From assembly GCA_964639245.1 (NCBI GenBank), contig CAZXCU010000001.1, positions 868,001-932,000 on the forward strand: a stretch of 64,000 bases of DNA, written 5' to 3'. Below, piece by piece: positions 26,391 through 35,574 of the stretch (positions are counted from its first letter, which is position 1; every line of letters starts with the position of its first letter). The position numbers and the translations under genes were made by a program. The notes below the pieces were generated by a model, which searched no databases, was not told where the DNA came from, and saw nothing but the letters and a program-made list of their open reading frames with translations. This stretch comes from SB15 sp964639245. Its GTDB lineage: Bacteria; Chloroflexota; Anaerolineae; Aggregatilineales; J027.

Positions 26391-26440
26391 GTGGGCGGGA
26401 ATCGCTCGCGGAGGCTCACTTGTCCCCGCCCTTACGAAAT
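26391..26440. repeat. GC-rich interspersed repeat (REP-like), copy 1
   Basis: GTGGGCGGGAATCGCTCGCG ... TGTCCCCGCCCTTACGAAAT: an imperfect inverted repeat (GGGCGGG 26393-26399 with CCCGCCC 26425-26431). It is nearly the same as the segment at 62296-62348 and similar to 62156-62240. It sits between two minus-strand genes. Confidence 0.6.
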
Positions 26441-26464
26441 TTTAATGAATTTTGCGGTGTCCCT

Positions 26465-27211
26465 TTAAATATTCGGGTACAAATCAATCCCTAGCACGTC
26501 TGCCCCTGCCACAATCAATGGGGCAATCAACAGGGCAGGCAAATAATTGGCAATGCGGGGATGTTTAAGATCCAACAAAATCAGCGAAAGTCCCATCAAA
26601 ATCATCCCGCCTGTCGCAGTGAGTTCATTCGTCATGGCTTCGGTCATAACTTCACCTGCCGCAAGACCTAGAATAGTTAATCCGCCTTGCACCACAAACA
26701 CCGTAATAATCGAGAAAAATACCCCTATCCCCAATGAAGATGCAAAAGCAGTGGCAGCAAAAAAATCTAAAGCGGATTTAATTGCTAACTGCTGATAATC
26801 GCCTGACATGCCATCTTTTAGTGAACCTAACACCGTCAACGGCCCCACACAAAAAATCAAGCTGGCGGTCACAAAACCTTTGATAAATCGTTCACGTGGA
26901 GTTAAACCATCGCTGCCTTTTTCAGCATCATTGTTCCCCGATGAAAATTTCTTTTGTAACCATCCGCCAAAATCGTTTAATTTACCTTGAATATCCAGCA
27001 TTTCTCCGACAATTACACCAATCGCAATGCTAAAAAGCGGAATGATGATATTGCCTGTTGCAAAACTATCGCTCATACCTTGCGAGAGGGTGACAAAGCC
27101 TAGCCCGGTAACAATCGCGCTCTGGGTTTGTTTGGAGAGCCGTTCGCCCATGAACAAGCCAATCAAGCTGCCCACCGCTACCGCTACCACATTAATAATC
27201 GTGCCAATCAT
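26465..27211 (-). CDS. DUF554 membrane protein
   Basis: The 248-residue polytopic protein starts IGTIINVVAVAVGSLIGLFMGERLSK and contains FVTLSQGMSDSF, FCVGPLTVLGSLKDGMSGD and LDFFAATAFASSLGIGVFFS, the characteristic features of DUF554. About seven membrane segments are visible. The function is unknown; a transport role is often guessed. AAGGAC lies before the ATG. It follows the GNAT gene by 9 bases and is probably co-transcribed with it. Confidence 0.85.
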   Translation of the reverse strand: MIGTIINVVAVAVGSLIGLFMGERLSKQTQSAIVTGLGFVTLSQGMSDSFATGNIIIPLFSIAIGVIVGEMLDIQGKLNDFGGWLQKKFSSGNNDAEKGSDGLTPRERFIKGFVTASLIFCVGPLTVLGSLKDGMSGDYQQLAIKSALDFFAATAFASSLGIGVFFSIITVFVVQGGLTILGLAAGEVMTEAMTNELTATGGMILMGLSLILLDLKHPRIANYLPALLIAPLIVAGADVLGIDLYPNI

Positions 27212-27220
27212 AGAGAGTCC

Positions 27221-27682
27221 TTAGTTTTTAGTGATTAGTTTCTCAAATTTCGCCATTGTTAGTACATCCGCAATCGTAAATGTTTCTATCTGAATATAGC
27301 CATGCCGCAAATATAAATTACACGCGGGGGTATTTCTTGCGCCGGTGGTGACGATGATACGGCTGGCAGTCGGTTCAACTTGTTCAATGTGATTTAACAA
27401 CGCTGACGCAATCCCGCGCCGAAAATAATCGGGATGCACCACCAACCGACCAATATCGAGTGTTTGACCCTCCAGCGCATACGATACCACACCCGCCAAG
27501 TTGTTTTCGACAAAATAGCCATCAAATATTTCCTGAGCGGCACGGAGGTTATCGGCGGTTTCCGTTAGGGCGGGAATTCCATCAAATTCAATCAGCGCCG
27601 CTTCAATCCGATAGGCCTTCTGTTGAATTTCTATCAACCGCGCAACCAGAAAATCATCCTGTAAATTGAGTCTTTTTATCAT
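27221..27682 (-). CDS. GNAT-family N-acetyltransferase
   Basis: The 153-residue product has the acetyl-CoA binding motif A LVVHPDYFRRGIASALLNHI and the later ARNTPACNLYLRHGYIQIE, which is motif B of GNAT enzymes. It transfers an acetyl group from acetyl-CoA; the substrate is unknown. AGG precedes the ATG at 27682, which is preferred to the adjacent TTG. It is divergent from the alpha-2-macroglobulin gene. Confidence 0.8.
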   Translation of the reverse strand: MIKRLNLQDDFLVARLIEIQQKAYRIEAALIEFDGIPALTETADNLRAAQEIFDGYFVENNLAGVVSYALEGQTLDIGRLVVHPDYFRRGIASALLNHIEQVEPTASRIIVTTGARNTPACNLYLRHGYIQIETFTIADVLTMAKFEKLITKN

Positions 27683-27858
27683 CAAAACCTATCCGGGTGA
27701 ACGGGCGGATGATGGGTATGTCCGCCTGCATAGAAAATAGCGCCTCATCTGTAACGTCCCTACCAGTGACCATGAATCCTAACGCCGAAAACCTGCGGGA
27801 ACAAATACAGGCGTACAATCGTTGTAGGGGTAGAACAAATCTTACAAGGAGATTCGTC

Positions 27859-30800
27859 GTGCGAAAACTACTTTTTGTGACCTTCTTGTGCTTGCTGATG
27901 CTTGGCAGCAGCGCGGTGTTGGTCTGGGCGCAGCAGGAAGGGGAGGTTGAGCCGCAAATCGTGGCGGTGACTCCCTATCCGGGCGAGGAAATGCCCCTCG
28001 ATGCGCCCCTGACCATCACCTTCAATCAAGCCATGGACAAAGAATCGGTTATGGCGCTCTGGTCAACTGAACCGTTCATTGGTGGAACGTTTGAGTGGCC
28101 TACAGAAGATACACTCGTTTTTAAACCCGATGAAGGTTGGGAACGCGGCGCAAGCTACGAATTCACGATCGGGCAGGGTTCAGCCGCTGCTAATGGGCTA
28201 GCACTCCCTGAAGATTACGATTTTACGGTGCGGGCAGTGGGCGAACTGCTGGTGAATACGATTATCCCCTCCGGTAACGCCGAGGGAGTCGCCGCCGATG
28301 CGACGATTACCGTATCGTTTAACCGTCCGGTAGTGCCGTTGGGATCAACTGAAATTTTAGATGAACTGCCCGACCCGCTGACCATTGAACCCGCTGTGAT
28401 AGGCAAGGGCGAATGGCTCAACACCGCCATTTATCAATTTACGCCGGATGTGCCATTAGAAGGCGGGACAACCTATACGGTGACTGTTGGAGCGGGTTTA
28501 ACCGATGTGACAGGTGCGGTGCTGGCGGAAGATTTTGTCTCCACCTTTCAGACGCTTGTTCCTGAAATCCTCTCGACTTATCCCTCTGAAGGGCAAACCG
28601 TTCCCCTTGAGCAAGCGATTCAAATTACTTTCTCTCAGCCGATGAATAAAGCGTCTGTGGAAGAAAGTTTTGTGCTTTCCAAAGGTGCAACTCCGTTTGA
28701 TGATGAACGGGTAGCGGGGGCATTTAGCTGGTCAGAAGATGGGGCAACCCTTACTTTTACCCCCACTGAAAAATTGCAAATTGGTACTGCCTATCGTCTG
28801 GTGGTGGATGCGGCGATTGCCAAAGGTCTGGGCGGGGCAGGCTTGCGACAGGGACGTGATTTTATTTTTTCCACTGTCCCGCTGCCTTATGTGTCGTATA
28901 CCTATCCTTATAATGGGGAAGTCGGGGTGTATCCCGGATACAATTCGGTGACGATTGGCTTTGCTTCCCCGATGAAGACCGAAACCTATGAAGGGCGGTA
29001 CAGTGTTTCACCCGAACCAGCCGAAATTACCCCCTTCGCCTACAGCACGGAACTCACGTTGCAATTTGAAATGCTGCCGAATACGCAGTATACGGTGACA
29101 CTCAAAGCAGGGGTGGAAGATGTTTACGGCAACGCAATTGCATCGGATTACACCTTCAGTTTTACGACGGGGGAAGTCGCGCCTTACGCCTATCTGATTG
29201 ATTCCAATCGGATGGTCGTCACCGGGGGCTATCGGGAAAACACGGCCCTCTCCGTCAATGTGCAGGGAACACCGACCCTCCGTTTTCAGCTGTATCAAAT
29301 TCCGGTGCAAGCACTATCACAGTCGTTTTATTACCTGTATGAAGATGACATCGATAATATCGTCAATCAAAGTACCTTGATACGCGAATGGGATGAAACC
29401 TTTGATATTGGGATAGTGCGTGGCATCGCCAAAGTCAATCTCAAAGAAGGGGGTGGGGCGCTGCCATTGGGCAATTACCTTGTCATCGGGTATTTCAATC
29501 AGGACAGCTATGAAAATAGGATGCCTGTCTCCATGGCGGTGGTCAACAATAGCATTGTCGTCAAACGCATGGAAGGCGAACTCATGGTCTGGGTGACGGA
29601 CATGCAAACGGGCGAACCCGCCGTTGAACAGCAGGTCACTATTGCCAGTGGCAGTACAGAAGTGGGGCGCGGGGTCACGGATTCGGATGGCGTGCTGCGT
29701 CTGCCGCTTGAATATTACACGGACTTGATCGTGACCGCCGAAGGTGCAGACCGCTACGGAATCTGGCGTTCCAGCCGTGCGCCTTCCGAACCAACAGAAT
29801 CGCTGTATGTGTATACAGACCGTCCAATTTATCGCCCCGGTGAAATGCTGTATTTCAAAGGCACCTACCGCAATCGGGATGATTTTAATTACACCCTCAG
29901 CGACCTTGACACGCTCAAAGTCCTCATTACGGATTACAATGGTATCACACTGCTGGATACACAGGTCGAATTAACCGAATTTGGCACGTTTAGCGGCGAA
30001 GTGCTGCTGCCCGATGACACAGCGATTGGTCAAGTTTATATCAATATCATGCGGGCGGATGTTTCGATTGGCTATGCCTACGCGCAGGTTGCCGAATTCC
30101 GTGTGCCGGAATTTAGCGTCAGTGTCACCACCGACCAGACCGAAATTATTGGCGGCGACCCCTTGCGGGCGATTATCAACGGGAAATTTTTCTCCGGCGG
30201 GGCATTGAGCAATGCCAGCGTGAACTGGACAGCCACCGCCAGCCAGACCTTTTTCAATTACACCGGGCCGGGCAATTACAGCTTTTCCGACAGCACCTAC
30301 TGGTGGGATTTTTATGCCTACGATTACGGCTACTACGGCGGGTATTCTCGCACTTTAGCCAGCGGTACAGGCACCACCGATGCGAGTGGTAATTTGCTCA
30401 TCGACATTCCGAACACTGCTCCTGAAGGTGCATACCCTGAGCAAGTGACCATTGAAGCCACGATTAACGATGAAAGTGGGCAGTACATTTCAGGTCGTAC
30501 CAGCATCACCGTTCATCCCGGTGAAGTTTATGTGGGGGTCAAAACCGATGTGTATTTCGGGGAGGCCAACGAACCCTTTACCGCCGATGTCATCACCGTG
30601 AATCCCCAGAGTGAAGTTGTCCCGGCTCAAAAAGTGACCCTGCAACTGATTGAACGTCGCTGGGAACGCGAAGAAATTGAAGGCCAATTCGGGCGGTACA
30701 ACTGGACTCAGCGTGAAATTGAGGTTGAAACCATCGAGGTTGTGACCGATGAAAACGGCATGGCGAGTTACGCTTTTACTCCGCCGAATGCGGGTATTTT

Positions 30801-33800
30801 CATCGTTAAAGCCAGCACCCGCGATTTGCGCGAACGTCTGCACCAGAGCAGTCGCCAATTGTGGGTCACGGGCAGTCAATATGTCTGGTGGGGTCAACCA
30901 AGCAACACTATTGATTTGATTGCTGACAAAGACTCATATGTAGCAGGTGAAACCGCCCAAGTCCTCATTCCGATTTCACTGGAAGGGGTGTCCTATGTGC
31001 TAGTCACGCTCGAACGCGCTGGTGTCATCAGCCATGAAGTTGTGCGTGTCGAAGGCTCAACCCTTGTGTACGAAGTGCCGCTGACCGCCGAACATGAACC
31101 GGGTGTTTTCCTCTCTGCGATGGTCATGCACGGCATTGATGAAGCCAATGCGGTTCCAACTTACCGCACAGGCACGATTCAACTGCCCGTTGAACCTGCC
31201 TCCAAAGCCTTGCAAATTACGGTCACACCCTCCACGACGAACGCCCAACCCGGCGAAACAGTCATGTTGGATGTAGAAGCCAGCGATGCCAACGGCAACC
31301 CTGTACAGGCCGAATTTGGCCTTGCGCTGGTGGATGCGGCGATTCTTTCGCTCTCCTCCGACAACAGCCTCTCGCCCACCGTGCATTTTTACGGTTCGGT
31401 CAGCAATTACACCTACACCGATACAATGCTGGTGGCGCTGATTGACGGGCGAATCGAGGAAGTCGAAAAAGATGAAGCTGACCGCGCAGCCAGCGAAGAA
31501 TTGGCGGTGGCGGATGGTGTGGTTGCCAATGAAGCGCAGTTTGCCGCCAGTCCTGCCCCAACACAAACGGCCTTAGCTGCAACCGGTGGTGGCGGCGGGC
31601 CGGGCTTTGAACAGGTCGAAGTCCGCGAAGATTTCCAGCAAACTCCGCTTTGGGCTGCCCATGTTGTGACCGATGCCAATGGCAAAGCGCAAGTTTCCGT
31701 CACCATGCCGGACAATCTGACCATCTGGAATCTGACCGCCCGTGCTGTCACCACCGATACGCATGTTGGCGAAGTTGAAGTGGATATTGCCAGCACCCTG
31801 CCTCTTCTGGTACGTCCGGCCACCCCGCGCTTTTTCGTGGTGGGGGATGAAGTTGCGCTGGCAATGGTCATCAACAACAACAGCGACGACGTGCAAAATG
31901 TTCAGGCCACGATGCAAGGCACGGGTTTTGAATTGATGGACGGCGAATCGCTGGAAAAATCCGTTGAGATTCAACCCAACAGCCGCGCCCGCCTCGAATG
32001 GCTGGTCAAAATTCAGGATGTACCGGGGGTGGATTTAACCTTCATCGCGGTTGGGAATGACGGCTATCAGGATGCCAGCAAACCGCCTTTAGCGACAGGT
32101 GAAAATGGCACGATCCCTGTTTATCGTTACACCGCCCCGGATACGGTTGGCACGGGCGGAGTCTTGCGCGAGGCAGGCTCACGCACCGAAGGTATTACCA
32201 TCCCGCCGATTGCGGACACCGACCAAGGTACGCTGACCATTCAGCTTGATCCTTCGCTGGCGGTCACGACGATTGACGCGCTGGACTATTTAGAAAATTT
32301 CCCGCACCAATGTATCGAGCAAACCGTCAGTCGCTTTTTGCCGAATGTGGCAACCTACCGCGCTCTGAAATCCTTAGGCGTGGAAGATGCCGAACTGGAA
32401 GTCAATTTGCGGACAGAACTCGATTTCGGTCTTGAAAAATTGAAAGCCGGACAAAATTTCGATGGCGGGTGGGGCTGGTTCAACGGTATGGAAAGCAACC
32501 CGATTGTCACCGCCTATGCGTTGCTGGGTCTGATTGAAGCGCGGGAAGCGGGTTACGACATTGACGTGAACATGATCGACGCGGCAGTGTCCTACATCCG
32601 TACCGATTTCATACAGCCCACCGAAGATACCGATTTCTGGCGATTGAATCGGCAAGCATTTTATTTCTATGTGCTTTCGCGGGCGAGCGATGGACGCTAC
32701 ATGCCCTCCGCCGGTGAATTGGATGCGCTGTTCCGTGTACGCCTTGAAATGAGCAACTATGGCAAAGCCTTCCTGTTAATGGCCTATGTTGCGCATAGTG
32801 GCGACCATGCCAGCCAGCGCGATTCCCTGAGCAGCGATTTAATCACTGCCGCGCATTTATCCGCCACAGGCGCACATTGGGAAGAAGAACGGCGCGATTG
32901 GTGGAACTGGGGCAGCGACACCCGCACCACCGCCATTGTCCTCTCTGCTCTGATTGACGCGGATACGCAAGCTATGGTTGACAATGGGCAAGGCCCCAGC
33001 GATTTGCTGCCGAATGTGGTGCGCTGGTTGATGGTGGCACGGATGGGCGACCATTGGGAAACGACACAGGAAACCACTTGGGCGGTGATTGGCTTGACCG
33101 ATTGGATGGTGGCAACCAACGAATTAAAAGGCAACTACGATTATTCGCTCATCCTCAATAGCCAAGAACAAGCCAGTGGCACGGTCACACCCGAAACCGT
33201 TCGTGAAGGGCAGGATCTGGTCATTGAAGTCGGTAATTTACTCTTGGATGAAATCAACAAAGTCACCGTTGTGCGGGGTGAAGGCGAAGGCGCACTCTAC
33301 TACACCGCCCATCTGACACTTGAATTGGATGCTAGCGAAGTGACCGCCCTCAATCGCGGGGTGGGGATTGTCCGCGAATACTTCCGCGCTGGTGAAACCG
33401 AACCCGTCACAGATGCCAAAGTCGGCGAAATATTGACCGTCCGCTTGACGGTTAATATCCCCGAAACGATTTACTATTTCGTGCTGGAAGACCCGCTTCC
33501 GGCAGGGGTAGAAGCGCTGGATACCTCCTTGCTGACCACGACTCAACTTGTGGACGGGCCGCAGCTATCCCCGCAGTACGACCCCTACTATTACTGGTGG
33601 TGGTGGTATTGGGATCATACCGAAATCCGCGATGAGTCGGTGAATTTGTACGCCGATGTGTTGCCGCCGGGAACGTATGTCTATTCATATCAGGTACGGG
33701 CAACCGTGCCGGGTAAATTCCAGACGATGCCCTCTCACGGCTATGCGTTCTACTTCCCCGAAGTCTTTGGGCGCACCGACGGCGCATTGTTCACCGTCAG

Positions 33801-33831
33801 CCCTTCTGAAGATACTATCGCTGCACAGTAA
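27859..33831 (+). CDS. Bacterial alpha-2-macroglobulin with N-terminal Ig-like repeats
   Basis: The product is 1990 residues from GTG 27859, chosen because AAGGAG precedes it and a signal peptide follows (VRKLLFVTFLCLLMLGSSAVLVWA). Four SbsA/Big_5-type Ig-like domains occupy roughly residues 30-460, each with an 'I..T.P......P....I.I.F..PM' pattern. MG2 starts near residue 650 (YVYTDRPIYRPGEML). A likely bait region, rich in Ala/Glu and a poly-Gly run, spans about 1195-1250, then VREDFQQTPLWAAHVVTD begins MG7. The thioester motif PHQCIEQTVSRF is intact (Cys1485). MG10 and an odd YYYWWWWYWDH stretch end the protein. Such proteins trap proteases outside the cell; the usual PBP1C partner is not nearby. 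Confidence 0.9.
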   Translation: MRKLLFVTFLCLLMLGSSAVLVWAQQEGEVEPQIVAVTPYPGEEMPLDAPLTITFNQAMDKESVMALWSTEPFIGGTFEWPTEDTLVFKPDEGWERGASYEFTIGQGSAAANGLALPEDYDFTVRAVGELLVNTIIPSGNAEGVAADATITVSFNRPVVPLGSTEILDELPDPLTIEPAVIGKGEWLNTAIYQFTPDVPLEGGTTYTVTVGAGLTDVTGAVLAEDFVSTFQTLVPEILSTYPSEGQTVPLEQAIQITFSQPMNKASVEESFVLSKGATPFDDERVAGAFSWSEDGATLTFTPTEKLQIGTAYRLVVDAAIAKGLGGAGLRQGRDFIFSTVPLPYVSYTYPYNGEVGVYPGYNSVTIGFASPMKTETYEGRYSVSPEPAEITPFAYSTELTLQFEMLPNTQYTVTLKAGVEDVYGNAIASDYTFSFTTGEVAPYAYLIDSNRMVVTGGYRENTALSVNVQGTPTLRFQLYQIPVQALSQSFYYLYEDDIDNIVNQSTLIREWDETFDIGIVRGIAKVNLKEGGGALPLGNYLVIGYFNQDSYENRMPVSMAVVNNSIVVKRMEGELMVWVTDMQTGEPAVEQQVTIASGSTEVGRGVTDSDGVLRLPLEYYTDLIVTAEGADRYGIWRSSRAPSEPTESLYVYTDRPIYRPGEMLYFKGTYRNRDDFNYTLSDLDTLKVLITDYNGITLLDTQVELTEFGTFSGEVLLPDDTAIGQVYINIMRADVSIGYAYAQVAEFRVPEFSVSVTTDQTEIIGGDPLRAIINGKFFSGGALSNASVNWTATASQTFFNYTGPGNYSFSDSTYWWDFYAYDYGYYGGYSRTLASGTGTTDASGNLLIDIPNTAPEGAYPEQVTIEATINDESGQYISGRTSITVHPGEVYVGVKTDVYFGEANEPFTADVITVNPQSEVVPAQKVTLQLIERRWEREEIEGQFGRYNWTQREIEVETIEVVTDENGMASYAFTPPNAGIFIVKASTRDLRERLHQSSRQLWVTGSQYVWWGQPSNTIDLIADKDSYVAGETAQVLIPISLEGVSYVLVTLERAGVISHEVVRVEGSTLVYEVPLTAEHEPGVFLSAMVMHGIDEANAVPTYRTGTIQLPVEPASKALQITVTPSTTNAQPGETVMLDVEASDANGNPVQAEFGLALVDAAILSLSSDNSLSPTVHFYGSVSNYTYTDTMLVALIDGRIEEVEKDEADRAASEELAVADGVVANEAQFAASPAPTQTALAATGGGGGPGFEQVEVREDFQQTPLWAAHVVTDANGKAQVSVTMPDNLTIWNLTARAVTTDTHVGEVEVDIASTLPLLVRPATPRFFVVGDEVALAMVINNNSDDVQNVQATMQGTGFELMDGESLEKSVEIQPNSRARLEWLVKIQDVPGVDLTFIAVGNDGYQDASKPPLATGENGTIPVYRYTAPDTVGTGGVLREAGSRTEGITIPPIADTDQGTLTIQLDPSLAVTTIDALDYLENFPHQCIEQTVSRFLPNVATYRALKSLGVEDAELEVNLRTELDFGLEKLKAGQNFDGGWGWFNGMESNPIVTAYALLGLIEAREAGYDIDVNMIDAAVSYIRTDFIQPTEDTDFWRLNRQAFYFYVLSRASDGRYMPSAGELDALFRVRLEMSNYGKAFLLMAYVAHSGDHASQRDSLSSDLITAAHLSATGAHWEEERRDWWNWGSDTRTTAIVLSALIDADTQAMVDNGQGPSDLLPNVVRWLMVARMGDHWETTQETTWAVIGLTDWMVATNELKGNYDYSLILNSQEQASGTVTPETVREGQDLVIEVGNLLLDEINKVTVVRGEGEGALYYTAHLTLELDASEVTALNRGVGIVREYFRAGETEPVTDAKVGEILTVRLTVNIPETIYYFVLEDPLPAGVEALDTSLLTTTQLVDGPQLSPQYDPYYYWWWWYWDHTEIRDESVNLYADVLPPGTYVYSYQVRATVPGKFQTMPSHGYAFYFPEVFGRTDGALFTVSPSEDTIAAQ

Positions 33832-33841
33832 ATTATCAAAA

Positions 33842-33867
33842 GGGGATTCTTTTCAAAAAGAATCCCC
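33842..33867 (+). terminator. Hairpin after the alpha-2-macroglobulin gene
   Basis: GGGGATTCTT (33842-33851) pairs perfectly with AAGAATCCCC (33858-33867) around TTCAAA, 10 bases after the stop codon. The following AATCAATTTG is only AU-rich, so termination may be partial, but no other candidate exists. Confidence 0.55.
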
Positions 33868-33933
33868 AATCAATTTGAGTAAAACGCGCCTTAATGTGCT
33901 AAAATTGCACAAATGGTCTAATTTGAGAGCGCG

Positions 33934-35574
33934 ATGAATTTTAAAGTCAACGAAACAGCAACCAAATTGCGGGGAGGCTACTATACCCCGCCCGATATTG
34001 CTCAATTTTTATTAAAGTGGGTTTTGGTTAGTGCACCAGAAAATTTGCTTGAGCCTAGCTGCGGGGATGGCGCATTTTTCCGTACTTTAACCCATATAGA
34101 CCATCCATCCCTAAAATCTATCACTGCCTTTGAGATTGAACCGCATGAAGCGGCTAAAGCTCAAGAGTCTGCCAACCAACTGAGCAATCTTGAAACTAAA
34201 CTTCATGCTAGCGACTTTCTGACTTGGGCATTAACTAACTTGCTTATGCCTCCCTTATTTGACGCAGTTATTGGTAATCCGCCCTTTATTCGCTATCAAT
34301 ATCTTGATAAGCACATCCAAATGATTTCACAAGAAATTTTTAGATGCTCACAGCTTAATTTTACAAAACATACCAATCTATGGGTTGCCTTTGTTATTGC
34401 TTCCTTGCGTTTACTCAAACCACGTGGTCGTTTGGCAATGATTGTCCCCTCCGAACTGCTTCATATCTTGTACGCCCAGTCGCTTAGGGGCTATTTAGCC
34501 CAAACCTGTTCAAAAATTATGCTGTTCGACCCCCAAGAAATATGGTTTGAAAATACCTTGCAGGGGGCGGTGCTGCTGCTGGCAGAGAAAAAAGCTCTCC
34601 CCACCGACAAATCTTTTGGGGTCAGCATTGTTCAAACGCATGATAAAACCTTTTTAGACCAACATCCCGAAGATTATTTCCAAACTGCGCACTATGCCAA
34701 CGGAGAAACCGTCGAAGGGAAATGGATGACCGCCTTTTTAAACGAGTCAGAACGCACGCTTTTAAAGGCCGCTAGACAACACATTCCTCAATTTAGCGAA
34801 GTAGCGGATGTCGCTGTTGGGATTGTCACAGGCGCAAATAAATATTTTCTTGTCCCAGACTATGTGGTTGAAAAATATGAGCTTACGAAGTGGGCGCACC
34901 CCATGTTTGGGCGCAGTGAGCATGTTCCCGGCATCATTTACGACCAAGCCGTCGCACAACAAAACAAGCAGGCGGGGCTGCCTACGAATTTTCTCTGGTT
35001 TCAAAATGAAGCCGAACTATCCGAGTCTGCCCAAAATTATATCAAAGTTGGCGAGGCCGAAAGCCTCCACACACGCTATAAGTGTAGAGTCCGCGAGCCT
35101 TGGTACACTGTCCCCTCTGTCTATGCAACCCCAGTTGGAATGCTTAAACGCAGCCACGACTTTCCTCGCCTTATTTTTAACAAACTAGAGGCTTTCACGA
35201 CGGATACCGCCTATCGTATCAAAATTAAAAAGTTCGATGCTCATAGTCTAGTCTATTCATTTTTAAATAGCCTCACGGCTTTGACGGCTGAATTAGAAGG
35301 AAGGCACTATGGCGGAGGAGTCTTGGAACTTGTGCCTTCCGAAATCCGCCAACTCCTTATCCCTGTTTCGCCCGCAACCGAACAACAAGTTTATGAGCTG
35401 GATGCACTCATTCGCAGCCGCACTTCGGCGGAAACTGTCTTGGCAAAACAAGATGAAATTTTGCTGGCAAAATTTGATAAACCAAGTATTTTAGCTTTGC
35501 AAGCCGCATGGTTACGGTTGAAATGCCGCAGACAGCGGCAACCACAAGCAGCTGAACCCGAAGAAGTTATGTGA
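33934..35574 (+). CDS. N6-adenine DNA methyltransferase of a type II restriction-modification system
   Basis: The 546-residue protein has motif I LEPSCGDGAFFRTL (residues about 36-49) and the catalytic motif IV AVIGNPPFIRYQYL with Asn115. This order fits gamma-class, Eco57I/TaqI-like adenine methyltransferases. The C-terminal half (after about residue 270) likely holds the target-recognition part, with HYGGGVLELVPSEIRQLLIP and a final helix ELDALIRSRTSAETVLAKQDEILL. It would protect host DNA from the convergent nuclease, whose stop overlaps its own by 8 bases. The base composition is somewhat more AT-rich than its neighbours, a hint of transfer. Confidence 0.85.
   Translation: MNFKVNETATKLRGGYYTPPDIAQFLLKWVLVSAPENLLEPSCGDGAFFRTLTHIDHPSLKSITAFEIEPHEAAKAQESANQLSNLETKLHASDFLTWALTNLLMPPLFDAVIGNPPFIRYQYLDKHIQMISQEIFRCSQLNFTKHTNLWVAFVIASLRLLKPRGRLAMIVPSELLHILYAQSLRGYLAQTCSKIMLFDPQEIWFENTLQGAVLLLAEKKALPTDKSFGVSIVQTHDKTFLDQHPEDYFQTAHYANGETVEGKWMTAFLNESERTLLKAARQHIPQFSEVADVAVGIVTGANKYFLVPDYVVEKYELTKWAHPMFGRSEHVPGIIYDQAVAQQNKQAGLPTNFLWFQNEAELSESAQNYIKVGEAESLHTRYKCRVREPWYTVPSVYATPVGMLKRSHDFPRLIFNKLEAFTTDTAYRIKIKKFDAHSLVYSFLNSLTALTAELEGRHYGGGVLELVPSEIRQLLIPVSPATEQQVYELDALIRSRTSAETVLAKQDEILLAKFDKPSILALQAAWLRLKCRRQRQPQAAEPEEVM

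Noticed and set aside
27697..27858. An in-frame extension of the alpha-2-macroglobulin gene upstream to 27697
   Set aside because: The added residues have no ribosome site and bear no signal peptide, whereas the GTG at 27859 has AAGGAG and starts a clear signal peptide. The segment also contains a GGGCGGA/TCCGCCT stem, more like a leader.
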